From assembly GCA_013360535.1 (NCBI GenBank), contig JABWBL010000221.1:1-6195 (forward strand): a DNA stretch of 6,195 bases. Reading direction: 5' to 3'. Below the pieces are notes generated by a model. It was given only the letters and a program-made list of their open reading frames with translations. It ran no database searches and was not told where the DNA came from. The position numbers were made by a program, and so were the translations under genes. Source of the stretch: Planctomycetaceae bacterium. Lineage in GTDB: Bacteria; Planctomycetota; UBA1135; GCA-002686595. The first letter of the stretch is position 1. Each line of letters opens with the position of its first letter. This document shows positions 1 through 5,253 of the stretch, piece after piece.

Positions 1-459
1 CTCCCCCACCGCCTTCGCGACGGTGCGCAGCGCCTCGAAGGCGTCCTCGAGCCCCCGCACCTCGGGCAGCGCGAGCACGCTCACCCCGGCCTCGCGCAGC
101 CGCTGGGAGGTCTCCGGCGCCTGCCACGGGTCGATCACGACCAGATCGGGCCGCAGCGCGAGCACCGGCTCGGCGAGGTAGGCCTCGAACTGGCGGATCG
201 ACGCGAATTGCGGCGGTTCGTCGTGCAGCGACGAGTACTCGAGCGCCTGCACAGGAAAGCCGGCGATGCGGTCCGGGTCGACGAGCGCGGCCACGATGTC
301 GACCGCCGTCGCGCTGGTCGCGACGATGCGCTGCGGGCGTTCGACGGGCACGCTCCCGCTCGGCTCGACGCGCGAGCAGGCCACGCAGGCTGCCAGCGCG
401 AGCGCAAGGGCGCCCCGCAGGGTGGCTGGGAGGGGCGCGGCTGGGTTGGTCGACGACAT
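1..459 (-). CDS. btuF: Cobalamin-type ABC transporter substrate-binding lipoprotein (BtuF-like), 3' end cut by window
   Basis: This is predicted to be the extracytoplasmic binding protein that captures vitamin B12 or a related corrinoid and hands it to a BtuCD-type permease/ATPase. The visible 153 residues start with a signal peptide of about 24 residues and a good lipobox (Leu-Ala-Ala-Cys, Cys25), so it should be a lipid-anchored protein. The mature part opens with the family pattern ERPQRIVATSATAVDIVAAL at about residues 39-58, then a DPDRIAG turn, and later LRPDLVVIDPWQ, as in the first lobe of helical-backbone (BtuF/FecB/FhuD) binding proteins. The second lobe lies beyond the window. The ATG at 459 is preceded by AAGG nine bases upstream. 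The family fold alone would also fit iron-siderophore or haem binding; the cobalamin riboswitch in its leader decides for B12. The fold is well supported. The B12 specificity is an inference from the riboswitch. Transporter partners may follow further downstream, outside the window. Confidence 0.85.
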   Translation of the reverse strand, partial: MSSTNPAAPLPATLRGALALALAACVACSRVEPSGSVPVERPQRIVATSATAVDIVAALVDPDRIAGFPVQALEYSSLHDEPPQFASIRQFEAYLAEPVLALRPDLVVIDPWQAPETSQRLREAGVSVLALPEVRGLEDAFEALRTVAKAVGE

Positions 460-461
460 CG

Positions 462-478
462 AAGGAAACCTTGCTTCC
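462..478 (-). promoter_or_regulatory. btuF ribosome-binding site within a possible masking hairpin (riboswitch expression platform)
   Basis: On the minus strand the purine run AAGG (472-469) lies nine bases before the ATG. It can pair directly with CCTT (465-462) across a TTT loop, which would hide the ribosome-binding site. A competing pairing, GGAA (478-475) with TTCC (467-464), would instead leave AAGG in the loop. No U-rich tract follows, so control at translation initiation is more likely than transcription termination. The stems are short, so this is an inference. Confidence 0.45.
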
Positions 479-498
479 GAAGGTGAACGACGTCGCGG

Positions 499-594
499 CC
501 GTGGGCATTCCGACTGCGGGACACACGTGGTGTCCCTCACGGTTGCGGGCCAGTCCCGGAGTCTCACCGGGTTCCCCCACTGCACCCTCGGAAC
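499..594 (-). promoter_or_regulatory. Cobalamin (B12) riboswitch, compact form
   Basis: Read on the minus strand, the leader has the hallmark cobalamin-riboswitch core: GGGGGAA, then CCCGGTGAGACTCCGGG, then ACTGGCCCGCAACCGTGAG, a hairpin, and finally GCAGTCGGAATGCCCAC. The paired parts are visible. GTGGG (580-576) pairs with CCCAC (505-501), closing the core as P2. CCCGG (571-567) pairs with CCGGG (559-555) as P3. A perfect 7-bp stem GGGACAC/GTGTCCC with a 5-base loop spans 536-518. The long peripheral arm found in large AdoCbl riboswitches such as that of E. coli btuB is absent, so this is a compact form. The outer limits are approximate. It lies 40 bases before the btuF-like start on the same strand, so it should turn that gene down when cobalamin is bound. 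Confidence 0.9.
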
Positions 595-628
595 TCCGGG
601 GGCGCCGCGACGGGCGAATTGTGAGCGG

Positions 629-642
629 GAGAGTCTACTCTC
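629..642. repeat. Short inverted repeat between the secreted-protein gene and the riboswitch
   Basis: GAGAGT and ACTCTC form a perfect 6-bp inverted repeat with a 2-base spacer. It lies downstream of the secreted-protein gene stop and about 35 bases upstream of the riboswitch core. It could be a protein-binding site near the btuF promoter or part of a 3' structure of the preceding transcript. I see no convincing -35/-10 pair here, only a weak CACAAT hexamer on the minus strand at about 617-622. Confidence 0.35.
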
Positions 643-649
643 GTCCGCG

Positions 650-664
650 CGGGTTCCCAACCCG
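650..664 (-). terminator. Hairpin just after the secreted-protein gene stop
   Basis: CGGGTT and AACCCG form a perfect 6-bp stem with a 3-base loop, beginning two bases after the TAG stop at 667-669. No U-tract follows on the minus strand, so it does not meet the usual rho-independent terminator rule. It may be a 3'-end stabilising hairpin or a weak terminator separating this transcript from the riboswitch-controlled one. Confidence 0.35.
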
Positions 665-666
665 GC

Positions 667-2124
667 CTATTTCGAGCCCAGCCACGCGAGGAAACGCGCC
701 TCGAGCGAGTCCTGTCCGAGGTCCGCCGTCGACAGCGGCACCTTGTAGCTCTCCTTCACCACCTCCTCGAAGGTCGCCGCGCTGCCGGCCTCGGCGATGC
801 CCTTGAGGAGCTGGGCGAAGAGCGCGTGCGCCTCCACAGGCTTGGCCGCGCCGAACTCGCGCAGCCAGTGCAGGAAGGCGCTCTTGTAGGCGCGGAAGAA
901 CTCGAGGTAGTCGGTCATGAACTCCGGCGCGGGCAGTTCCTTGCCCTGCGCGGCGCTCCCGAAGAACGGCGCGCGCACGTAGGTGCGCTTTGACGTGTCG
1001 TCGCTCTTGAGCTGGAAGTAGACGAGCTTCTCTTCCTTGGCCTTGGCCCCGCCCTTCGCGCCGGCCTTCTGGCCTTCCTTGAGCGGCTTGACGAAGTAGT
1101 CCTTGCCCGCGGTGACGCGCCACTCGCTGTCGGCGTTGGTCGGCGGCAGCAGGCCACCTTCCGAGCGGCCGCCGGGGATGAACGCCGTCATGCCGTCGGT
1201 CGTGTTCGAGCGCCCGGAGCCGCCCGAGCGCGTGTTGTTCTCGCCGTAGATGTCGATCACGGCCACCTGACCGATCGCGGTCTCGAAGGCCGGGTCGAGC
1301 GCGTTGCCGAACGTGTGCCAGCAGAGCGTGACCGCCGCGCGCTGCGCCACGTTCTGGTGCAGGCCGGTCGGCTCCTTCGAGTCCATCGCCACACCTTCGG
1401 AGAAGTCCGTCAGGTTCGGCTTGAGCGGCGGGTACTGCAGCGCGATCACCTGCGTCTCGTTCCAGCCGAACTCGGTCCAGTTGGCGAGGCTGTCGTTCCA
1501 GTACAGGCTGCGCGAGCTCTCCTGGCGCGCACCGAGGGCGCCGGCGAGCTCCATGAAGTGCTGGCGGTTGGGCGCGACGATCAGGACTTGCGGCTTGGTC
1601 GAGAGCGGCGTCACGCCCATCATCGAGCCGCTGCGGAAGCCGTCGCGCAGCCGGTCGAGCGCACCCTGCACGTCCTGCGCGCCCGAGAAGATCTCGAAGA
1701 AGTTCTTGGCCTTGGAGGCGCCCGTTCCGGCGCGCGCGCCCTTCAGGAACTTGCGCAGCTCGGCAAAGTCGGCCTTGGCCTTGGTGACCTGCTCCGGCGG
1801 AGCGCCGATCCAGTCGAGCCACAGCTCGTGCACCGCGAGGATCGCCGTCAGCGAGTCCTTGAAGTCCTCGACGACGCCCTTGTCGTCGAGGAACTCGCGC
1901 GGGAAACGCACGTCGATCGCACCGATCTGCGCCAGCGCGTAGTGGGTCGCGACGAGCTCGTCGAGCGCGACGTCACTGACGGAGCGACCGTCGACGGGAT
2001 GGGCCTTGAAGAACTTCTCGGCGAGGCCGTTGAAGTCCACCTGCCCCGCCGCGGCGGTCGCGGGCAGGCAACCGAGCGTGAGGGCCAGCAGGGACGGGAG
2101 CAGGAAGCGTTTGGGGTAGTTCAT
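667..2124 (-). CDS. Secreted protein of unknown function, 485 aa
   Basis: I do not recognise this family. The product begins with a Sec signal peptide: basic start (MNYPKR), a Leu-rich core, and a likely signal peptidase I site after Ala26 in ATAAA. Cys19 in LTLGC is a poor lipobox, so lipid anchoring is less likely. The mature protein is mixed alpha/beta with no membrane segment in what I can read. Notable parts are a Trp-rich stretch (YWNDSLANWTEFGWNE), a conserved-looking CWHTFGNALDPAF segment around Trp269-His270, an Asn/Gly/Ser-rich stretch after it (ENNTRSGGSGRSNTTDG), and a low-complexity Lys/Ala/Gly insert at residues 349-366. There is no HExxH zinc motif. The start at 2124 is preferred over an ATG 13 codons upstream because GGAAAG lies six bases before it and the signal peptide begins cleanly there. 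It lies 98 bases after the osmC-like gene and may be co-transcribed with it. That it is a real gene is well supported by the signal peptide, the ribosome-binding site and the natural amino-acid composition. Confidence 0.85.
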   Translation of the reverse strand: MNYPKRFLLPSLLALTLGCLPATAAAGQVDFNGLAEKFFKAHPVDGRSVSDVALDELVATHYALAQIGAIDVRFPREFLDDKGVVEDFKDSLTAILAVHELWLDWIGAPPEQVTKAKADFAELRKFLKGARAGTGASKAKNFFEIFSGAQDVQGALDRLRDGFRSGSMMGVTPLSTKPQVLIVAPNRQHFMELAGALGARQESSRSLYWNDSLANWTEFGWNETQVIALQYPPLKPNLTDFSEGVAMDSKEPTGLHQNVAQRAAVTLCWHTFGNALDPAFETAIGQVAVIDIYGENNTRSGGSGRSNTTDGMTAFIPGGRSEGGLLPPTNADSEWRVTAGKDYFVKPLKEGQKAGAKGGAKAKEEKLVYFQLKSDDTSKRTYVRAPFFGSAAQGKELPAPEFMTDYLEFFRAYKSAFLHWLREFGAAKPVEAHALFAQLLKGIAEAGSAATFEEVVKESYKVPLSTADLGQDSLEARFLAWLGSK

Positions 2125-2130
2125 GGCGAG

Positions 2131-2159
2131 CTTTCCGGGCCGCGCGGCCCTGCAGGGCC
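2131..2159 (-). promoter_or_regulatory. Ribosome-binding site flanked by two overlapping palindromes in the secreted-protein leader
   Basis: GGAAAG (2136-2131, minus) is the likely ribosome-binding site, six bases before the ATG. Directly upstream are two perfect 14-bp palindromes, GGGCCGCGCGGCCC at 2137-2150 and GGCCCTGCAGGGCC at 2146-2159, sharing five bases. In RNA the middle GGGCC arm can pair with the arm on either side, giving two mutually exclusive stems; one of them abuts the ribosome-binding site. A protein-binding operator on the DNA is the alternative reading. The palindromes are seen directly; the regulatory role is inference. Confidence 0.4.
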
Positions 2160-2168
2160 GCAACCCAT

Positions 2169-2187
2169 GGGAAACGAACGGGAAACG
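2169..2187. repeat. Tandem direct repeat GGGAAACG, 11-base period
   Basis: GGGAAACG occurs at 2169-2176 and again at 2180-2187, so the two copies are offset by about one DNA helical turn. They sit between the osmC-like stop and the start of the secreted-protein gene, where an activator or repressor site could lie. Two 8-base copies are little evidence, and chance is possible. Confidence 0.3.
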
Positions 2188-2200
2188 CTCGCCCCCGTAC

Positions 2201-2220
2201 GGATTGGGTCAAACCGATCC
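2201..2220 (-). terminator. Hairpin just after the osmC-like stop
   Basis: On the minus strand GGATCGG and CCAATCC form a 7-bp stem with one G-U wobble and a 6-base loop, starting two bases after the TGA at 2225-2223. No U-tract follows, so complete termination is doubtful. It overlaps a TTGACC hexamer that resembles a -35 element, but I find no matching -10 at the right distance. Confidence 0.3.
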
Positions 2221-2222
2221 GG

Positions 2223-2645
2223 TCAGGCCTTGGCGGCGGCGCCGAACAGGAAGCGGACCGGAATCTGGATTTCGGGATGCAGGCTCTTGTGCACCGGGCA
2301 GGTGTACGCGGCGTTCGCGAGCGTCTTGCGGGCGGCCTCGTCGAGCTCCGCCGGGACGCGGATCACGACTTCCAGCGAGCCGATGCGGCGCACCGGGGCC
2401 TGCACCATGCCCTTGGTGACCTCGACGGTCGCGCCCGAGAGGTCCCAGGCGTGTCGGCGCGCGACGATGCCCATGATCGTCAGCATGCAGGCGCCGAGCG
2501 CGGTCGCCACGAGGTCGGTCGGCGAGAAGCTCTCGCCGCGCCCCTGGTTGTCGACGGGCGCATCCGTGGAGAGCTGGACACCGGACGGGCCGTGCGTCGC
2601 GCGGCAACGCAGGTCCCCTTCGTAGGCGATCTGGATCTTGACCAT
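2223..2645 (-). CDS. OsmC/Ohr family protein (thiol-dependent peroxidase-like)
   Basis: This 140-residue protein belongs to the OsmC/Ohr family, whose members reduce organic hydroperoxides with a redox-active cysteine pair in the cytoplasm. Both cysteines are present: Cys53 in the SPTDLVATALGACM helix and Cys116 in the YTCPVHKSL motif. The GRGESFSP segment just before the first helix matches the usual active-site loop with its conserved Glu (Glu38). The length is normal for the family and the ends are intact. It looks closer to the general OsmC-like/YhfA branch than to Ohr proper, but I cannot place the branch firmly. The ATG at 2645 has no Shine-Dalgarno sequence; the upstream minus-strand bases are pyrimidine-rich. 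It begins 45 bases after the amidohydrolase stop on the same strand, so it may be expressed from that transcript. Confidence 0.93.
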   Translation of the reverse strand: MVKIQIAYEGDLRCRATHGPSGVQLSTDAPVDNQGRGESFSPTDLVATALGACMLTIMGIVARRHAWDLSGATVEVTKGMVQAPVRRIGSLEVVIRVPAELDEAARKTLANAAYTCPVHKSLHPEIQIPVRFLFGAAAKA

Positions 2646-2690
2646 GGGCAGTGACCGGGAGGTGGGGAGCGAGAGAGTAGCGTCGAGCGA

Positions 2691-4415
2691 TCAGTTGAAG
2701 CACCCCAAGAACTTCCGCAAGACGCACTCGCCATTGATGATCACCTGTGTCGCTTCTTCACGAAGCAGCTTGGCGGGCTCGCACTCGAGCGGATCGAAGG
2801 GGAAAACCGTCATGTCCGCGAAGTAGCCCGGAGCGAGCCGGCCGCGGCGGTCCTCTTGGCGAGCGGCGCGCGCGGCGCCGAACGTGAAGGCGGAGAACGC
2901 CTCCCGCGCGCTCAGGCGCTGGTCGGGCAGGAATCCGCCGGCCGGAGTGCCATCGGGGCGCGCGCACGTGATCGCCGAGTACACGCCGTCGAGGGGATCG
3001 CACGGCTCGACGGGGAAGTCGCTGCCGAAGGCCAGCAACGAAGGGTCCTTCACGAGCCTGCGCCACGCATACGCGCCGCGAATTCGCTCGGGGCCGAGGC
3101 GCGCTGGCGCCCAGGGCATGTCGCTCGTCGCGTGTGTCGGCTGCATCGAGGCGATCGCGCCGAGTTCCTCGAAACGGGCCCAATCCTGCGGCGAGACGAC
3201 CTGCGCGTGCTCCACGCGCAGCCGCAGCTCGCGGAACTTCGGGTCGCGCGCGAGCTGCTTCGCGTAGGCGTCGAGCACCATCCGGTTCGCGCGGTCGCCG
3301 ATGGCGTGGACCGCGGGCTGCAGTCCCTGTGCCGCACACACGGCGATGGCGTGCTCCAACTCCTCCTGCGAGAGCAGCGTCAACCCTGAGTTCGTCGGTT
3401 CGTCGTGGTAGGGCTCGAGCAACGCAGCTCCGCGCGATCCGAGCGCGCCGTCGGCGTAAAGCTTGACGCCGACGACCGACAGCATGTCGCGTTCATCCGG
3501 CGCGAGCGGCAGGCCCGCGACGGTGCGCTCGTCCATGGCCGCGCCGCCAGAGAGGTACTCGATAGCGCGCAGGTGCAGCCGGCCTTCGTCCCGCAACTCG
3601 CGCAGGATCTCGATGCCTTCGCGATCGATGCCCATGTCGTGCACGGCCGTCAAGCCTTCGCCCAAGAGCAGAACCTGAGCCTCCAGGAAGCGAGCCTTGC
3701 GTTGCTCGCGCGTCGGCGGAGGCACCGCTCGCTCGACCAGCCGGCATGCATCGTCGATGAACACGCCCGTGGGGCGCTTGTCCGCGCCGAGCAGGACGCG
3801 TCCGCCAGCGTCAAAGGCCTGCAGGATGGGACTGCCCGCGTCGAAGGCCTCGCTCTCGCGCGGACCGTCCACGCCCGCCACACGCATCGCCGCGAGATTC
3901 GCGATCGCGGCGTGGCCGTCGACGCGCTCGAGCAGCACGGGGTGGTCGGGCACGGCGGCGCTCAGCGCTTCGTGCGTCGGGAACTCGGGCGGGTTCCAGA
4001 GGTTCTGGTCCCAGCCCCGAGCGCGGATCCAACTGCCTTTGGGAGTCTCCTTCGCGCGCTCGACGACCAGTTCGATCACCTTGGCGAAGCTCCGACAGTC
4101 ACGCAGGTCGACCCACTCCTCGGTCGCTCCCAGCCCTTCGAAGTGCCCGTGCGCGTCCTGCAGGCCCGGAACGGCGACCCATCCGTGGAGGTCGATGCGT
4201 TCGGCGTCAGGAGACTGGCGCTCGAGCTCCTCCCGTGAACCCGCGGCGACGACGCGGCCGTCGCGCACGAGCAGGGCCTCGACCTTCGTCCAGTCGGGCG
4301 CACCGAGGTAGATCGTGCCGTTGCAGAACAGCCGCTCGCGCGGCGCGGGCGTGGCGCAGGCCGAGATGGCGAGCGCGGTCACGAGGGCGGCGAAGAGGCT
4401 CTGGAGGCGCAGCAT
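2691..4415 (-). CDS. YtcJ-type amidohydrolase lipoprotein (Amidohydro_3 family)
   Basis: This 574-residue protein is a metal-dependent hydrolase of the amidohydrolase superfamily, YtcJ/NfdA-like branch, whose members cleave C-N bonds in amides or formamides; the substrate here is unknown. It starts with a lipoprotein signal (Leu-rich core, lipobox Ile-Ser-Ala-Cys with Cys20), so it should act outside the cytoplasm. A small beta-sandwich part follows (NGTIYLG, LLVRDGRVVAAGS). The barrel then carries the expected metal-site motifs: His89-Gly-His91 in VPGLQDAHGHFEGLG, Lys318 in GVKLYADGALGSRGA, His370 in AVHAIGDRAN, His403 in VEHAQ, and Asp466 in FGSDFPVEP. The C-terminal part returns to the sandwich (LAPGYFADMTVF). 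All key residues are present and the length is slightly above the usual 530-560 because of the signal. The frame is open far upstream, but that extension lies antisense to the dehydrogenase gene; the signal peptide fixes the start at 4415. There is no clear Shine-Dalgarno sequence. Confidence 0.93.
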   Translation of the reverse strand: MLRLQSLFAALVTALAISACATPAPRERLFCNGTIYLGAPDWTKVEALLVRDGRVVAAGSREELERQSPDAERIDLHGWVAVPGLQDAHGHFEGLGATEEWVDLRDCRSFAKVIELVVERAKETPKGSWIRARGWDQNLWNPPEFPTHEALSAAVPDHPVLLERVDGHAAIANLAAMRVAGVDGPRESEAFDAGSPILQAFDAGGRVLLGADKRPTGVFIDDACRLVERAVPPPTREQRKARFLEAQVLLLGEGLTAVHDMGIDREGIEILRELRDEGRLHLRAIEYLSGGAAMDERTVAGLPLAPDERDMLSVVGVKLYADGALGSRGAALLEPYHDEPTNSGLTLLSQEELEHAIAVCAAQGLQPAVHAIGDRANRMVLDAYAKQLARDPKFRELRLRVEHAQVVSPQDWARFEELGAIASMQPTHATSDMPWAPARLGPERIRGAYAWRRLVKDPSLLAFGSDFPVEPCDPLDGVYSAITCARPDGTPAGGFLPDQRLSAREAFSAFTFGAARAARQEDRRGRLAPGYFADMTVFPFDPLECEPAKLLREEATQVIINGECVLRKFLGCFN

Positions 4416-4421
4416 TCCGCA

Positions 4422-4435
4422 GAGACTACGGTCTC
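4422..4435. promoter_or_regulatory. Palindrome in the divergent intergenic region
   Basis: GAGAC and GTCTC form a perfect 5-bp inverted repeat with a 4-base centre, six bases upstream of the amidohydrolase ATG and between two divergent genes. On the minus strand it contains TAGTCT (4428-4423), a TANNNT-type -10 candidate seven bases before the ATG. A repressor here could block the amidohydrolase promoter. A functional role is inferred from position only. Confidence 0.3.
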
Positions 4436-4464
4436 GATCTGCCGCTCGCACCGCCGCCGGGGCA

Positions 4465-4493
4465 TGGAGAGCGGCGACCGCCGTCCGTACCCT
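4465..4493 (+). promoter_or_regulatory. Possible promoter for a leaderless dehydrogenase transcript
   Basis: TGGAGA (4465-4470) and TACCCT (4488-4493) are separated by 17 bases and resemble -35 and -10 boxes (4 of 6 and 3 of 6 matches to consensus). The -10 candidate ends nine bases before the ATG at 4503, which has no Shine-Dalgarno sequence. That arrangement fits a leaderless mRNA. The match is weak and could be chance in GC-rich DNA. Confidence 0.2.
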
Positions 4494-4502
4494 CTGGCGA
4501 CC

Positions 4503-5249
4503 ATGGGAAACCTCGCGGGCAAGCTGGCACTGGTCACGGGCGCGTCGTCGGGCATCGGGGAAGCGATCGCGCGGGTGCTCGCGGCGGAGGGCGCCAAGGT
4601 CGTGCTCGCCGCGCGCAACAAGGCGAAGCTCACGAAGCTGCAGGCAGAGCTCGCGGGCTCGATCGCGCTCGAACTCGACGTGCGCGACGCGGCGGCGGTG
4701 CAACGCGCGCTCGAGCCGCTCGCGATCGACATCGCGGTGCCGAACGCCGGTCTCGCGCGCGGCGTCGATCCCGTGCAGAAGGGCTCGCCCGAGGACTGGG
4801 CCGAAGTTCTCGACACCAACGTCAAGGGCGTGTTGCACGTGCTGCGCGCCGTCACGCCGGGGATGATCGCGCGCAAGCGCGGCGATGTCGTGCTGATCGG
4901 CAGCGTCGCCGGCCGTCAGGCCTATCCGGGCGGCAACGTGTACTGCGCGAGCAAGGCCGCCGTGCGCTCGCTCTACGAGTCGCTGCGCTACGACCTGCAC
5001 GACACCGGCATCCGCGTGTCGACCGTCGATCCGGGCATGGTGCGCACGCCGTTCAGCGATGTGCGCTTCAAGGGCGACACCGAGCGCGCTGCGAAGGTGT
5101 ACGCAGGCGTCGACCACCTGCTCGCCGAAGACATCGCCGACATCGTGCGCTTCATCGTCACGCGACCTGCGCGCGTCAACATCGGCGAGGTCGTCGTGTG
5201 GTCGAAGGACCAGGCCAGTGCGATGCAGGTCGCGCGTCGCCCGGTGTGA
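4503..5249 (+). CDS. SDR-family NAD(P)-dependent oxidoreductase, YdfG-like
   Basis: This 248-residue cytoplasmic enzyme is a classical short-chain dehydrogenase/reductase. The dinucleotide-binding TGASSGIG motif is at residues 12-19, NAG at 81-83, the structural Asn106 in DTNVKG, and the catalytic Ser134, Tyr147 and Lys151 in GSVAG and YCASK. DPGMVRTPFSDVRFKGD and the late PARVNIGEVVVW stretch resemble E. coli YdfG (3-hydroxy acid dehydrogenase/malonic semialdehyde reductase), so a hydroxy acid or its semialdehyde is a plausible substrate; this is inference. The first Asn of the usual NNAG motif is Pro80 here, a minor departure. The start at 4503 puts the glycine motif at the normal distance; an ATG at 4464 would add 13 unusual residues. 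Neither start has a good Shine-Dalgarno sequence. It diverges from the amidohydrolase and converges with asd, so it is probably a single-gene transcript. Confidence 0.93.
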   Translation: MGNLAGKLALVTGASSGIGEAIARVLAAEGAKVVLAARNKAKLTKLQAELAGSIALELDVRDAAAVQRALEPLAIDIAVPNAGLARGVDPVQKGSPEDWAEVLDTNVKGVLHVLRAVTPGMIARKRGDVVLIGSVAGRQAYPGGNVYCASKAAVRSLYESLRYDLHDTGIRVSTVDPGMVRTPFSDVRFKGDTERAAKVYAGVDHLLAEDIADIVRFIVTRPARVNIGEVVVWSKDQASAMQVARRPV

Positions 5250-5253
5250 CGCC

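Noticed and set aside
266..806. Plus-strand open frames across the riboswitch leader
   Set aside because: They cross the riboswitch and neighbouring genes antisense, with no ribosome-binding site or natural composition.
1800..1830. His-Glu pair (VHELWLDW) in the secreted protein as a zinc-protease motif
   Set aside because: The second histidine of HExxH is absent, so a gluzincin site is not supported here.
1315..2625. 436-residue plus-strand open frame
   Set aside because: It is antisense to the secreted protein and OsmC-like genes, with biased composition and no recognisable motif; high GC lowers stop frequency in shadow frames.
2656..2668. GGGAGGTGGGG on the plus strand as a ribosome-binding site
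   Set aside because: No plausible plus-strand gene follows; the short open frame there is antisense to the amidohydrolase.
3405..4238. 277-residue plus-strand open frame
   Set aside because: It is antisense to the amidohydrolase, whose metal-binding motifs are intact on the other strand.
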